NCBI GenBank assembly: GCA_021604725.1
Contig: BQJN01000020.1
Coordinates: 1-52,364, forward strand
Direction: 5' to 3'
From: Lysobacteraceae bacterium
Lineage (GTDB): Bacteria > Pseudomonadota > Gammaproteobacteria > Xanthomonadales > BQJN01
DNA: 52,364 bases
This document shows, one piece after another, positions 26,292-34,507 of the stretch. The translations under genes and the position numbers were made by a program. The notes beneath the pieces are model-generated. The model did no database searches. It was not told where the DNA came from and saw nothing but the letters and a program-made list of their open reading frames with translations. Position 1 is the stretch's first letter. Each line of letters begins with the position of its first letter.

Positions 26292-27467
26292 CTAGTTGCC
26301 AAGCCAGGCGGTCAGCTTTCGCACAACCGCATCGCTGCCCAGCAAGCCCAGGTGATTGGTGTTCTCAGCAATCCAGCGATGCTCGGGCGGGATAGCGAGG
26401 CAGCGTGCCGGGTCGCTATGCTTACCTAGAGCGCTGTCAATGCTGACCAGACCATCGCCAGCAGCTTTCGTTGTATCAGCCTGCTGCCCGGTGCTTGCGG
26501 CGATGGCATAGCACTGGACGGCGTCCGGTAGCGGGACTGGCTCATCGGCGATGTGACCATGCCTCAGATCGGTGATGCCGGGGCTGCGTAGCTTGCCTAG
26601 TTTGGTGAAAGGAGCGGTGTAGGGCGTGGATGTCAGTATTTGGTCGACCCAGTAGACGGCGCGTTCCAGTGGTGCGCCATGATGTGGCGTGCCCAGGAAG
26701 ATCAGATTTTTCACGAGGCTTGGCCAACGCATGTCGGCGCTTTCGGCTTGATGTACAGCGCTTCGCAACACCAGGCCACCCATGCTGTGACCAAGCAAGG
26801 TGAGTTCAGTGATTGGTGTCGGCCAGTTCGCGCACTGCTGTTCCATCAGTTGCGCCAATAGTTGACCGTTTTCGGCGATCGGCAGTCCGCTGTTGTAACG
26901 CAGATAGATAGGCGAATAGTTCAATGCATGCGCTAGCGTTACGCCGAGATCCGTCGCTCCGTCGCCATCGGCCAACTGCCACTGCAGGTCATTCATGCAA
27001 AGGCCGTGCGCCAGCAGGAGCACCTTGGTAGACGCTGTGTCTACTGTGGATGGCTGCCAGGCGCGGTGGCGTTGTAGGCTCATCTCAAGGGCGAAAGGGC
27101 TATCGGCGTCACGCAGGCGATCGCCAATCGCACCATTCAAGGCAGACAGAACGGCTAGCCGGGCCGGTGAATCCTGCACATCATCGCCCTCAGCGTCCGT
27201 CGCCAATGGTTCGATCAGTTTCAAGGCACCATGAACGCCACCGCCAACGCCTTTCATCACGCCACGAATGACCCTATAGACCAGGCCAGTCAGCCCGGCA
27301 GTACGCTCATGTCCGCTATTGCCGCCCAACCCCAAAGTACGCATCACAGCTTGGTGCATGTTTTCAACAACGCCGGTGACGCCAACAGTAGCATCGGTCG
27401 CCAAACGCGCTAATCCGCGCAAGTCCGAGGCACGGAGGTTGGTCTGGTTTTTGGGTTGGGTGTTCAT
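26292..27467 (-). CDS. Alpha/beta hydrolase, PGAP1-like lipase
   Basis: 391 residues from the ATG at 27467; the upstream extension of the frame is repeat DNA. VLLLAHGLCMNDLQW marks the first strand and oxyanion turn, LTLLGHSMGGLVLRSA the nucleophile elbow with the catalytic Ser, and FLGTPHHGAPLERAVYW is typical of PGAP1/triacylglycerol-lipase-like proteins. A later Asp (AAGDGLVSIDSALG) and His (TNHLGLLG) complete the triad. There is no signal peptide, and the first ~100 residues are helical with Gly-rich segments. Probably an esterase or lipase acting inside the cell. Confidence 0.85.
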   Translation of the reverse strand: MNTQPKNQTNLRASDLRGLARLATDATVGVTGVVENMHQAVMRTLGLGGNSGHERTAGLTGLVYRVIRGVMKGVGGGVHGALKLIEPLATDAEGDDVQDSPARLAVLSALNGAIGDRLRDADSPFALEMSLQRHRAWQPSTVDTASTKVLLLAHGLCMNDLQWQLADGDGATDLGVTLAHALNYSPIYLRYNSGLPIAENGQLLAQLMEQQCANWPTPITELTLLGHSMGGLVLRSAVHQAESADMRWPSLVKNLIFLGTPHHGAPLERAVYWVDQILTSTPYTAPFTKLGKLRSPGITDLRHGHIADEPVPLPDAVQCYAIAASTGQQADTTKAAGDGLVSIDSALGKHSDPARCLAIPPEHRWIAENTNHLGLLGSDAVVRKLTAWLGN

Positions 27468-27521
27468 GAGTATTAAACCGCGGTGGTGCTGAAGCCAGTT
27501 GAGTGGAAGAAGAAAGGTATG

Positions 27522-27667
27522 GCTCGCGAGGGCGCGAAGATCGCGAATGAAGACATGAACAAGGTCACGCTCACGCCTGCGTGATAGTGCCAGGAGGCGC
27601 TGCCATTTTTTCACAGCGCACGCGGCCTTTTTCTTCAACTCTTTGAGACCTTCGCGCCCTCGCGAGC
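27522..27667. repeat. Pair of inverted repeats around 110 bases
   Basis: GCTCGCGAGGGCGCGAAG (27522-27539) is the exact reverse complement of 27650-27667. Outside, GTTGAG-type sequence at both ends extends the symmetry imperfectly to about 27499 and 27690. The arms belong to the same GCGCGAAG family as the other intergenic repeats. No coding frame is convincing within. Confidence 0.75.
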
Positions 27668-27726
27668 GATATTATTCCTTCTGCCTCAACCATGACGATT
27701 TCACATTCTCGAACCCGAGATAGCGT

Positions 27727-29271
27727 CTAGCCCAACCACTCAATCTTGTACAGGTCACGGCGCCGATCGAGGTAGTTGCGGACCGAGCCTTCGTTGTGCA
27801 GCCGCTTCAGGATCTCGAAATCGAGGTCGACGATCAGTGTCATCTCGGTGTTTGGCGTAGTTTCGGCCATGATTGCGTCATGCGGGAAGGCAAAATCCGA
27901 TGGCGAGAATACGGCTGACTGCGCGTACTGAATGTCCAGCGGGTCGACTTTAGGCAGGTTGCCAACGCTACCAGCGATGGCGACATAGCATTCGTTCTCG
28001 ATGGCCCGAGCATGGGCACAGCACCGCACCCGAAGGTAACCATTCTTGGTGTCCGTCCAGAACGGAACAAACAGGATTTGCATGCCTTCTTCGGCCTGCA
28101 GTCGTGCCAGCTCCGGGAATTCGACGTCGTAGCAGATCAGGACACCGATGCGACCGAAGTCGGTATCGAACACTTTCAGTTTGTCGCCGCCTTGCATGAT
28201 CCAGTCTTTTTTCTCATACGGCGTTGGATGCAGTTTGTATTGCGAGTCCATGGTGCCGTCGCGGCGGCACAGGTAAGCGACGTTGTATAGCTGGTCGTCT
28301 TCGACCACGGGCATGGAGCCGGCGATGATGTTGATGTTGTAGGCGACGGCCAGTTTGGAGATCGCTTCGGCGATTTCCGCAGTGTACTCGGCCAGTGCCT
28401 TGATCGAATCGATCGAGGAATGATGGGTGGCAATGCCCATCAAGGGGGCATTGAAGAACTCCGGAAACAGCGCGATATCACACTGGTAGTCCGACAAGGC
28501 ATCGACGAAGTACTCAACCTGCTGAATCAACTCGCCGACCGAGTCAAAGGTTCGCATCTGCCACTGCACACAACCGATGCGGGCCGAGGTACGCGGCGCG
28601 CCGATCAGTGGGGTCTTTGCCGGGTCGTAATACAGGTTGTGCCATTGCAGCAATGTGGCGTACCCGCCCGAAGCCTCATCTTCTGGCAAGTAGGCGTGCA
28701 GAACACGTTTGACTTCAAATTCGTTGGATAACTGAAAGGTCAGGATTGGGTCGTAGATTTCCTTTTTCTTGACCCGTTCGATGTACTGCTGTGGGGTTAG
28801 TTTGTCGGCGTGATCCTGGTAACGGGGTATGCGGCCACCGGCAACAATGGATTTGAGGTTAAGATTGCGACACAGCTCCTTGCGGGCCTCATACAGGCGT
28901 CGCCCCAAGCGCATGTCGCGGTAGGTCGGCGCAACAAACACATCGACGCCATACAGCACGTCCCCATGCGGATCATGTGTGGTCAAGTAAGCATCGCCGG
29001 TGATTTCGTCATAGGTGTGCCGGTCGCCGAACTTGTCATAGTCGACAATCACCGACAGCGCTGCCGCAACAACTTTGCCATGGTCTTCAATGCAGATTTG
29101 ACCTTCCGGAAAAGCCTTTAGCTGTGCTCGAAACTTCTTTTCGCCCCAGGCACCGCCCAGGTCAGCGTAAACCTGGTCCATGATTTGCTTGATATCGGTA
29201 TAGTCATCCAGGCTCAGATGGCGCAAGGTGAGCTTGTGTTCCGGTTCTTCGGTGGGCGTTTGTTCGATCAC
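27727..29271 (-). CDS. GNAT acetyltransferase fused to a carbon-nitrogen hydrolase
   Basis: 514 residues from the GTG at 29271, chosen because AGGA lies seven bases upstream; the frame continues into the divergent gene but without coding character. Residues ~10-210 form a GNAT fold (acetyl-CoA loop VAPTYRDMRLGRRLYEAR). Residues ~235-510 form a nitrilase-superfamily domain with the Glu-Lys-Cys triad: ALFPEFF, YKLHPTPYEKKDW and VLICYDVEFPE. Such fused proteins exist in many bacteria, and their substrates are generally unknown. The nitrilase half hydrolyses an amide or nitrile C-N bond. It is divergent from a CadC-like regulator. Confidence 0.92.
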   Translation of the reverse strand: MIEQTPTEEPEHKLTLRHLSLDDYTDIKQIMDQVYADLGGAWGEKKFRAQLKAFPEGQICIEDHGKVVAAALSVIVDYDKFGDRHTYDEITGDAYLTTHDPHGDVLYGVDVFVAPTYRDMRLGRRLYEARKELCRNLNLKSIVAGGRIPRYQDHADKLTPQQYIERVKKKEIYDPILTFQLSNEFEVKRVLHAYLPEDEASGGYATLLQWHNLYYDPAKTPLIGAPRTSARIGCVQWQMRTFDSVGELIQQVEYFVDALSDYQCDIALFPEFFNAPLMGIATHHSSIDSIKALAEYTAEIAEAISKLAVAYNINIIAGSMPVVEDDQLYNVAYLCRRDGTMDSQYKLHPTPYEKKDWIMQGGDKLKVFDTDFGRIGVLICYDVEFPELARLQAEEGMQILFVPFWTDTKNGYLRVRCCAHARAIENECYVAIAGSVGNLPKVDPLDIQYAQSAVFSPSDFAFPHDAIMAETTPNTEMTLIVDLDFEILKRLHNEGSVRNYLDRRRDLYKIEWLG

Positions 29272-29466
29272 TACAGTGTCCTGAAATTGACGTGATGACG
29301 GCAAGAAACAAATGGGGTCTATGCGCGGGTACGGGCCGTCTGGTGACGGCTTGCGGATTGATCGATTGGACCGCGCGAACGTGGCATAGTTTACAGGTAT
29401 GCGGGTAATTTCAATACATATTTCGAAGGGCCGAAAGTGGCCCGATAGCAGCTGCTGGACGGCGCC

Positions 29467-30867
29467 ATGAAGCCGCCTCAATACCTGTGTTTTGGTGACT
29501 TCCGCTATGACCTTGCGGCGGACCGTTTGAGCAGCCTGGATGGGGAGGTCGTGGTCTTGCAACCGCGTCCACAAGCCTTGCTGCGATTGCTGTTGCAGCA
29601 TCCCAATCAGTTGTTGAGCCGCGAGTTTATTCGTGAACGGTTGTGGTCTGGCCAGGTCGTTGAGTTTGATCAGAGCCTGAATTTCTGCGTACGCCAGTTG
29701 CGCAAGGCACTGGGTGATTCGGCTGAAGCGCCGCGCTATGTGGAAACCGTACCCAAACGCGGGCTGCGCTGGGTCTGTGATGTGTCAGTCGAACGGCCAC
29801 AGTTGTCGTGGTTCACCGGCCGCTACGCCTGGGCCGCAGGACTACTGCTGGCCACTGTGTTGTCGATGGTGGCTGTGTTCTGGCTGCCAGTACGTGGCCT
29901 TGATCCTGCGGTAGCCGATGGCACGCAAGTGGCCCCGGAGGCGCGTGAAGCCTATTTGCGTGGACAGTTCCTGATGGACAAGGGGACTGAAGACGCTGTC
30001 CAGCGCAGTGTTGCATTGTTTGAGCGGGCGGTCGCGATTGAACCCGAATATGTAGATGCATTGATGTCGATGGCCAGGGCGCACTATTTTCTCGGCCAGT
30101 CCAGCGGGCAAGGCTACGACCGTGTTCGCTACCTGCTGGCGCAAGTGTTGGCACTTGAGCCGAACAACGTCGATGCGCATGTCATTCAGGGCTTGCTGGC
30201 GCTAAACCAGGACTGGGATTTTCTGGCGGCTGAAGAGGCGTTCGAAAAGGTGCTGGTACTGGACTCGAATCAACGCACGGCATTGCACGTACTGCCGTTG
30301 GTCAAGGCGGCGCGTGGCGATATGGATCAGGCCCTGCATTTGATTGGTCGTTACCTGGTTGTTGATCCTGCGCGAGCACAGACGGTGGCGCATGCTGGTT
30401 GGTTTTACTATCTGGACGGCGACTATGTGAATGCTTTGGGCCAATGTGAAGCGGCCGTCGAAATCGATCCGGCATGGCGGATGGGTTTGGAGTGCGCCGC
30501 CAATGCGGCCAGGGAGTTGAACCGGTCGGCACTGGCTCACCAGTACTTTGGCCAGTATCTGAGAACGTACTCGGACACGTTTGATGCGCCCGCGGTCGAC
30601 CAGGAAAACTGGATGAAAGCGGGGTATCAAGCCTTGCTGGACTGGCTTTTGCAGAATCAGCCTGAGCACCACTTTGAGATCGCCCGGGTGGCGGCTCGCA
30701 CGGGTGATCAGTCCCTGGCGCTCAGACAGTTGGAGTTGTCCATTAACGCGCACCAGCCGATGCTCCCCATGGTCGAAATCTTTCCTGAGTTTCGGCAAGT
30801 CCGCGAAAGCGAGGGGTTCGCGTCGTTGATGCAGTCTGCCGGTTTGCTTGGGGTAGAGAAGCACTGA
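29467..30867 (+). CDS. Membrane-bound winged-helix regulator with TPR-like periplasmic domain (CadC-like)
   Basis: 466 residues. An OmpR/CadC-type winged helix occupies ~1-105 (FGDFRYDLAADRLSS, LLSREFIRERLW, VRQLRKALGD and YVETVPKRGLRW). One transmembrane helix follows at ~120-143 (WAAGLLLATVLSMVAVFWL), and the remaining ~320 residues are TPR-like helical pairs (AVALFERAVAIEPEYVDAL and others) that would face the periplasm. Proteins of this plan bind DNA directly from the membrane without phosphorylation. Because it is divergent from the GNAT/nitrilase gene, that gene is a likely target. Confidence 0.88.
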   Translation: MKPPQYLCFGDFRYDLAADRLSSLDGEVVVLQPRPQALLRLLLQHPNQLLSREFIRERLWSGQVVEFDQSLNFCVRQLRKALGDSAEAPRYVETVPKRGLRWVCDVSVERPQLSWFTGRYAWAAGLLLATVLSMVAVFWLPVRGLDPAVADGTQVAPEAREAYLRGQFLMDKGTEDAVQRSVALFERAVAIEPEYVDALMSMARAHYFLGQSSGQGYDRVRYLLAQVLALEPNNVDAHVIQGLLALNQDWDFLAAEEAFEKVLVLDSNQRTALHVLPLVKAARGDMDQALHLIGRYLVVDPARAQTVAHAGWFYYLDGDYVNALGQCEAAVEIDPAWRMGLECAANAARELNRSALAHQYFGQYLRTYSDTFDAPAVDQENWMKAGYQALLDWLLQNQPEHHFEIARVAARTGDQSLALRQLELSINAHQPMLPMVEIFPEFRQVRESEGFASLMQSAGLLGVEKH

Positions 30868-30941
30868 CGAGCGGAGCCTTTGGACGCGGTGCTGGGCGTA
30901 TCTGGGGACGGTTGGAAAGAATGGCCTCTCGCGAAGGCGCG

Positions 30942-30981
30942 AAGGGGCAAAGGGGCAAAGGGGCAAAGGGGCAAAGGGGCG
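30942..30981 (+). repeat. Octamer tandem repeat (AAGGGGCA)
   Basis: Four exact AAGGGGCA units and a fifth ending in G. It lies between genes, within a copy of the CTCGCGAAGGCGCG-type repeat. Confidence 0.85.
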
Positions 30982-31092
30982 CGAACTGCGCGCTTTTTGA
31001 GGAAATCAGCACAATGAAGAAAGGAGGTTAATGAGGCGAGCAATTGCTCGTGTTTTGAATAGGTCTAAAGGTTTGGCAGACCTTTGCAACCA

Positions 31093-31211
31093 CGTCATTC
31101 CGGGCTCGACCCGGAATCCATCTTTTGTCCAAACGAGCAATGCTCGCCTCACCGGTCCTCCTGAACTCCTAGTGTCTATTCCCCTAAAGCGGATGACTAT
31201 CCGCCTGGCTC
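31093..31211 (+). repeat. 119-bp direct repeat, copy 1
   Basis: It runs from CGTCATTCCGGG through CATCTTTTGTCCAAACGAGC and CTCACCGGTCCTCCTG to GATGACTATCCGCCTGGCT. The same sequence recurs at 31325-31443 with few changes. It contains an inverted CACTAGGAG-family block at 31148-31174. Confidence 0.85.
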
Positions 31212-31235
31212 GCGTCGCGGGCATTGAAGATAGAT

Positions 31236-31262
31236 CACTAGGAGAAAAGGAGGGCCGGTGAG
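31236..31262 (+). repeat. CACTAGGAG-family block between the direct repeats
   Basis: CACTAGGAG followed by AGGAGGGCCGGTGAG, opposite in orientation to the blocks inside the flanking 119-bp repeats. Confidence 0.75.
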
Positions 31263-31324
31263 GGCTGCGAGTGCAGCCTTTCGGTAAAGACTGAAGATCG
31301 ATGTGCGGGTCGTACCCCGCCCCA

Positions 31325-31443
31325 CGTCGTTCCGGGCTTGACCCTGTATCCATCTTTTGTCCAAACGAGCAATGCTCGCCTCACCGGCCCTCCTGACCTC
31401 CTAGTGTCTATTCCCCTAAAGCGGATGACTATCCGCCTGGCTG
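31325..31443 (+). repeat. 119-bp direct repeat, copy 2
   Basis: Matches 31093-31211 over its whole length; the hairpin arm at its start is decayed (CCCTGTAT for CCCGGAAT). The reading frame of the ankyrin protein is open through it but does not look coding here. Confidence 0.85.
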
Positions 31444-31625
31444 GCGGCACGATGGCTGGCACAGATCAGGCCGGTTCATCGAAAAAACCGCGTTGCTCAT
31501 GCGCCGCTCATGTTCGCTCACGCCTTTCAAATGGCTCGATCAGACGCTTTCGGGTCACGATGTTTGCACCGTCCGCGCCGTCACCGGCTCGGCTTGAACA
31601 TTGGCGTGTATGGAGCGTGATTGCA

Positions 31626-33086
31626 GTGAAGAATCTGATTCAGTTTTGTGGCAAATGTCTACTGGCCTACGGCCTCACCTTGACTGTGGGGATGGGAGCG
31701 CATGCTGCTTCTGATCATGATATTTCTTCAGCAATCACTGCCGGTGATGTCGCGGCGGTCTCATCCTGGATAGAGCAGGGCGGTGAACTGGAAGCCGTGG
31801 TGGCTGGTGAAACGCCATTGTACCGGGCTGCCAAGGCTGGTCAGTTGGCGGTGGTTGAACAGTTGCTTACAGCCGGTGCGAAAGTGGATACGCCAGTTCC
31901 CGGAAATCGCATACCGATCATGGCCGCCACATATTACGGTCATCTCGACGTCGTCAAGCGCCTACTCAAAGCCGGTGCCGATCCAGAATTCGACGCCGAC
32001 AGCGGCTACGCCACATTCGACTTCGCGTTGGAAAGCGGGCAGCAAGCCATCATGAGCCTGTTGCTGTCTGGTTGGCTGAATCATTCGCAGATGAGCCATC
32101 AGGAGCGAGATTCTCTGTTGCTGGTACGCGCGGTGGTGGATGATCAGCCGTCAGAATTGACCGATCATCTGGTCGCGGGAAGGTCGCCAGACACTCATAA
32201 CCGCACCGGCTATGCGCCCTTGCCGCTGGCGATCAGGTTGCAACGAAATGACATGGTCGACCTGTTGCTGGAGCGCGGTGCGAACCCGAATATCGGCAAT
32301 GACGGCAACGATGAAGCCTTGCCTTTGAATCAAGCAGCGCGCGGCGGTCATCTAGACCTGTTGAACAAGGTGCTGGCGGCGGGCGCTGATGCAAACCGCG
32401 GCAATGAGCGCGGCTATACCGCGTTGATGTTGGCCACCAGTTACCAGTTCCCCCAATTGATTGCGCCCCTGATTGCCGCCGGCGCTGACCCCAAGGCCGA
32501 GAATCAAGATGGCTTTACCGCCATGGACTACGCGATTCAACGCGGCAGCACTGAGGTAACCGTCGAACTGCTGCAGCAATGGCCAATGAACGACGACGAG
32601 GGCCTGCTGCGGCAGCGCGGATTGACCATCGCGGCTGTTGAGGGCGATGTGGACGCTTTTAACGACGCGGACGCAAAAGTGGCCGGCCGCCCGGGCCCAT
32701 GGGGCTACTCAAATCTGGCATTGGCAGCCCGGTTTGGGCATGCCGATATGGTCAAGACCATGTTGATGGCCGGGGCCGACGTCAACAGACATGGTTTGAC
32801 CGGCTATCGAACGACGCCGCTGATCGATGCGTCTCGCCTGGGCGATGTTGAAGTGGGTCAACTACTGCTGGACCACGGCGCGCAGGTGACGGATGTTGAT
32901 GGTCACGGTGACCCCGCCATCAATTGGGCGACCTTCTACGGTCATCTGGAATTCGCCAAACTGCTCCTGGCCCATGGTGCTGACCCCTTGCAAGCCAGCG
33001 ATCAGGACTACACCGCCGTCAAGACCGCAGAAGAGCAGGGTCATCGGGCCTTAAGCGAGCTGTACGCCCAGCATCTTCCTGACTGA
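31626..33086 (+). CDS. Exported ankyrin-repeat protein
   Basis: 486 residues from the GTG at 31626, with GGAG at 31612-31615 ten bases upstream; a GTG at 31617 in the same frame is too close to that site. Signal peptide (LIQFCGKCLLAYGLTLTVGMGAHA) followed by about ten ankyrin-like repeats, clear where they read GETPLYRAAKAGQLAVVEQLLTAGAKVD, GYTALMLATSYQFPQLIAPLIAAGADP or GDPAINWATFYGHLEFAKLLLAHGADP. Likely a periplasmic protein-binding scaffold. The longer open frame upstream is in repeat DNA. Partners are unknown. Confidence 0.88.
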   Translation: MKNLIQFCGKCLLAYGLTLTVGMGAHAASDHDISSAITAGDVAAVSSWIEQGGELEAVVAGETPLYRAAKAGQLAVVEQLLTAGAKVDTPVPGNRIPIMAATYYGHLDVVKRLLKAGADPEFDADSGYATFDFALESGQQAIMSLLLSGWLNHSQMSHQERDSLLLVRAVVDDQPSELTDHLVAGRSPDTHNRTGYAPLPLAIRLQRNDMVDLLLERGANPNIGNDGNDEALPLNQAARGGHLDLLNKVLAAGADANRGNERGYTALMLATSYQFPQLIAPLIAAGADPKAENQDGFTAMDYAIQRGSTEVTVELLQQWPMNDDEGLLRQRGLTIAAVEGDVDAFNDADAKVAGRPGPWGYSNLALAARFGHADMVKTMLMAGADVNRHGLTGYRTTPLIDASRLGDVEVGQLLLDHGAQVTDVDGHGDPAINWATFYGHLEFAKLLLAHGADPLQASDQDYTAVKTAEEQGHRALSELYAQHLPD

Positions 33087-33199
33087 TTTTCGCCTTCGGT
33101 GGCGTTCCCCGCATCCATTGACGGCCTTCATCCTGCGGGACAGAAGCTCGATCCAGGGATGGATTGGGCGGCTTTTCGGCATTTCGGTGCAAAGTCGGA

Positions 33200-34507
33200 C
33201 TATGCAAAGGCGATAAAGAACCGCGTACGACCGTCGGTGGCGGTATCGAGGCCAAATTCGAAGTTGTGGCGCAACAAGACCTCTTTCACCAACGTCAGTC
33301 CCAAGCCCTGGCCTGCCGACTTTGAGGTGTAGAAGGGCGTAAACAGTTCGTTTCGGACCGATTCATTCAATCCGCAGCCATCATCGAAAACTTCCATCAG
33401 TACGCCGCTGTCGTTGTTCACAACTGAAAGTTCAATCGATCCATTTAAATCAATGGCTTCCATTGCATTCTTAACAACGTTTATGACAACTTGTTCGATT
33501 TGTTCACGGTCGATGTCGACGGCTGGCAAGCCAGGTTCGCAACGACTTTTCCAGCCGATCGAACGCTCGGTACATTGCGCTGAGAACATCGGCTCAAGGT
33601 GAACGACCAACTCGCCCAGGTCATGGGGTTTGAGCCTTGGTTCCGGGAGTTTGACCACTTGAGCGAAGTTGTGGACGAAACGGTTCAGGTTCTCATTGCG
33701 GGTGATCACAACGTTCAATGCGTTGACATAATCATCCCGATCGCTTGCCTGCAGTTGCGGTGCATAGGTTCGGCAAGACTCCAGCAATGAGTTGGTGGAG
33801 GCGACCGTGTTGTTAATTTCGTGCGACATCATGCGAATGAGTTTTTCGTAGGCTGTGCGTTCCGATTCATTCAGCAGCGCGGTCAATTCCTCGATCATGA
33901 CGAACTGACGATCGAAGCCTCGGTCTTGAAATGATTGCTTGTGAATGCGGAAGCGTTTGGCGCCTTGCAGAGAAATCAGCTCGCTGTCGCCCGTGTCCAG
34001 ATCTCGAATGTGAGAGGCCAGCTCGCCAGCCAGTTTGTTGAAGCGTTGTCCTAGCAAGGCGTCGAGTTGCAACTGCAGAAACGAAGAGGCTGCTGGATTG
34101 GCGACGCTGATTTCACCGTCGAAATTGGTAATCAGCACACCAACAGGTGTGACCTGCATGAACCTTTCAAGGAAACCCCGTTGTTCTCCCAGTCGCAGCC
34201 GTTCTTCGTACAGTTCGCGCAACATCTGATTGTAGGTCGCAATCAGCTGGTCCATTTCAAGTTGGCCGACATTGGAAAAGCGCGTCGAGAACTCCTGTTC
34301 GCTGAGCAAGTCTTTGAATGATTTGACAAAATCCAGGGGTTTTAAGGCTGTGTTGGTCAGGCGCAAGCCCAGAGCCAAGGACAGAATAAGCGCCAACTCG
34401 ATAGCGAAAAAGGCCAGCCCAAGATGCTCATGGTAATAACCGGCAATGGCGAAGGCAGCAAGGTGTAGCACCGCAAGATACAGTTGGATCTTGCGCCGCA
34501 GGCTCAT
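33200..34507 (-). CDS. NtrY-type sensor histidine kinase
   Basis: 435 residues. Two N-terminal transmembrane helices with a very short periplasmic loop, a HAMP-like linker, a PAS-like segment (VTPVGVLITNFDGEISVANPAA), and the phosphoacceptor MMSHEINNTVAS. The ATPase domain has the N box (INVVKNAMEAI) and the G boxes (DDGCGL, GQGLGLTLV). It overlaps the activator gene by ATGA and is the last gene of the operon. With so little periplasmic sequence it probably senses a membrane or cytoplasmic cue. Confidence 0.92.
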   Translation of the reverse strand: MSLRRKIQLYLAVLHLAAFAIAGYYHEHLGLAFFAIELALILSLALGLRLTNTALKPLDFVKSFKDLLSEQEFSTRFSNVGQLEMDQLIATYNQMLRELYEERLRLGEQRGFLERFMQVTPVGVLITNFDGEISVANPAASSFLQLQLDALLGQRFNKLAGELASHIRDLDTGDSELISLQGAKRFRIHKQSFQDRGFDRQFVMIEELTALLNESERTAYEKLIRMMSHEINNTVASTNSLLESCRTYAPQLQASDRDDYVNALNVVITRNENLNRFVHNFAQVVKLPEPRLKPHDLGELVVHLEPMFSAQCTERSIGWKSRCEPGLPAVDIDREQIEQVVINVVKNAMEAIDLNGSIELSVVNNDSGVLMEVFDDGCGLNESVRNELFTPFYTSKSAGQGLGLTLVKEVLLRHNFEFGLDTATDGRTRFFIAFA

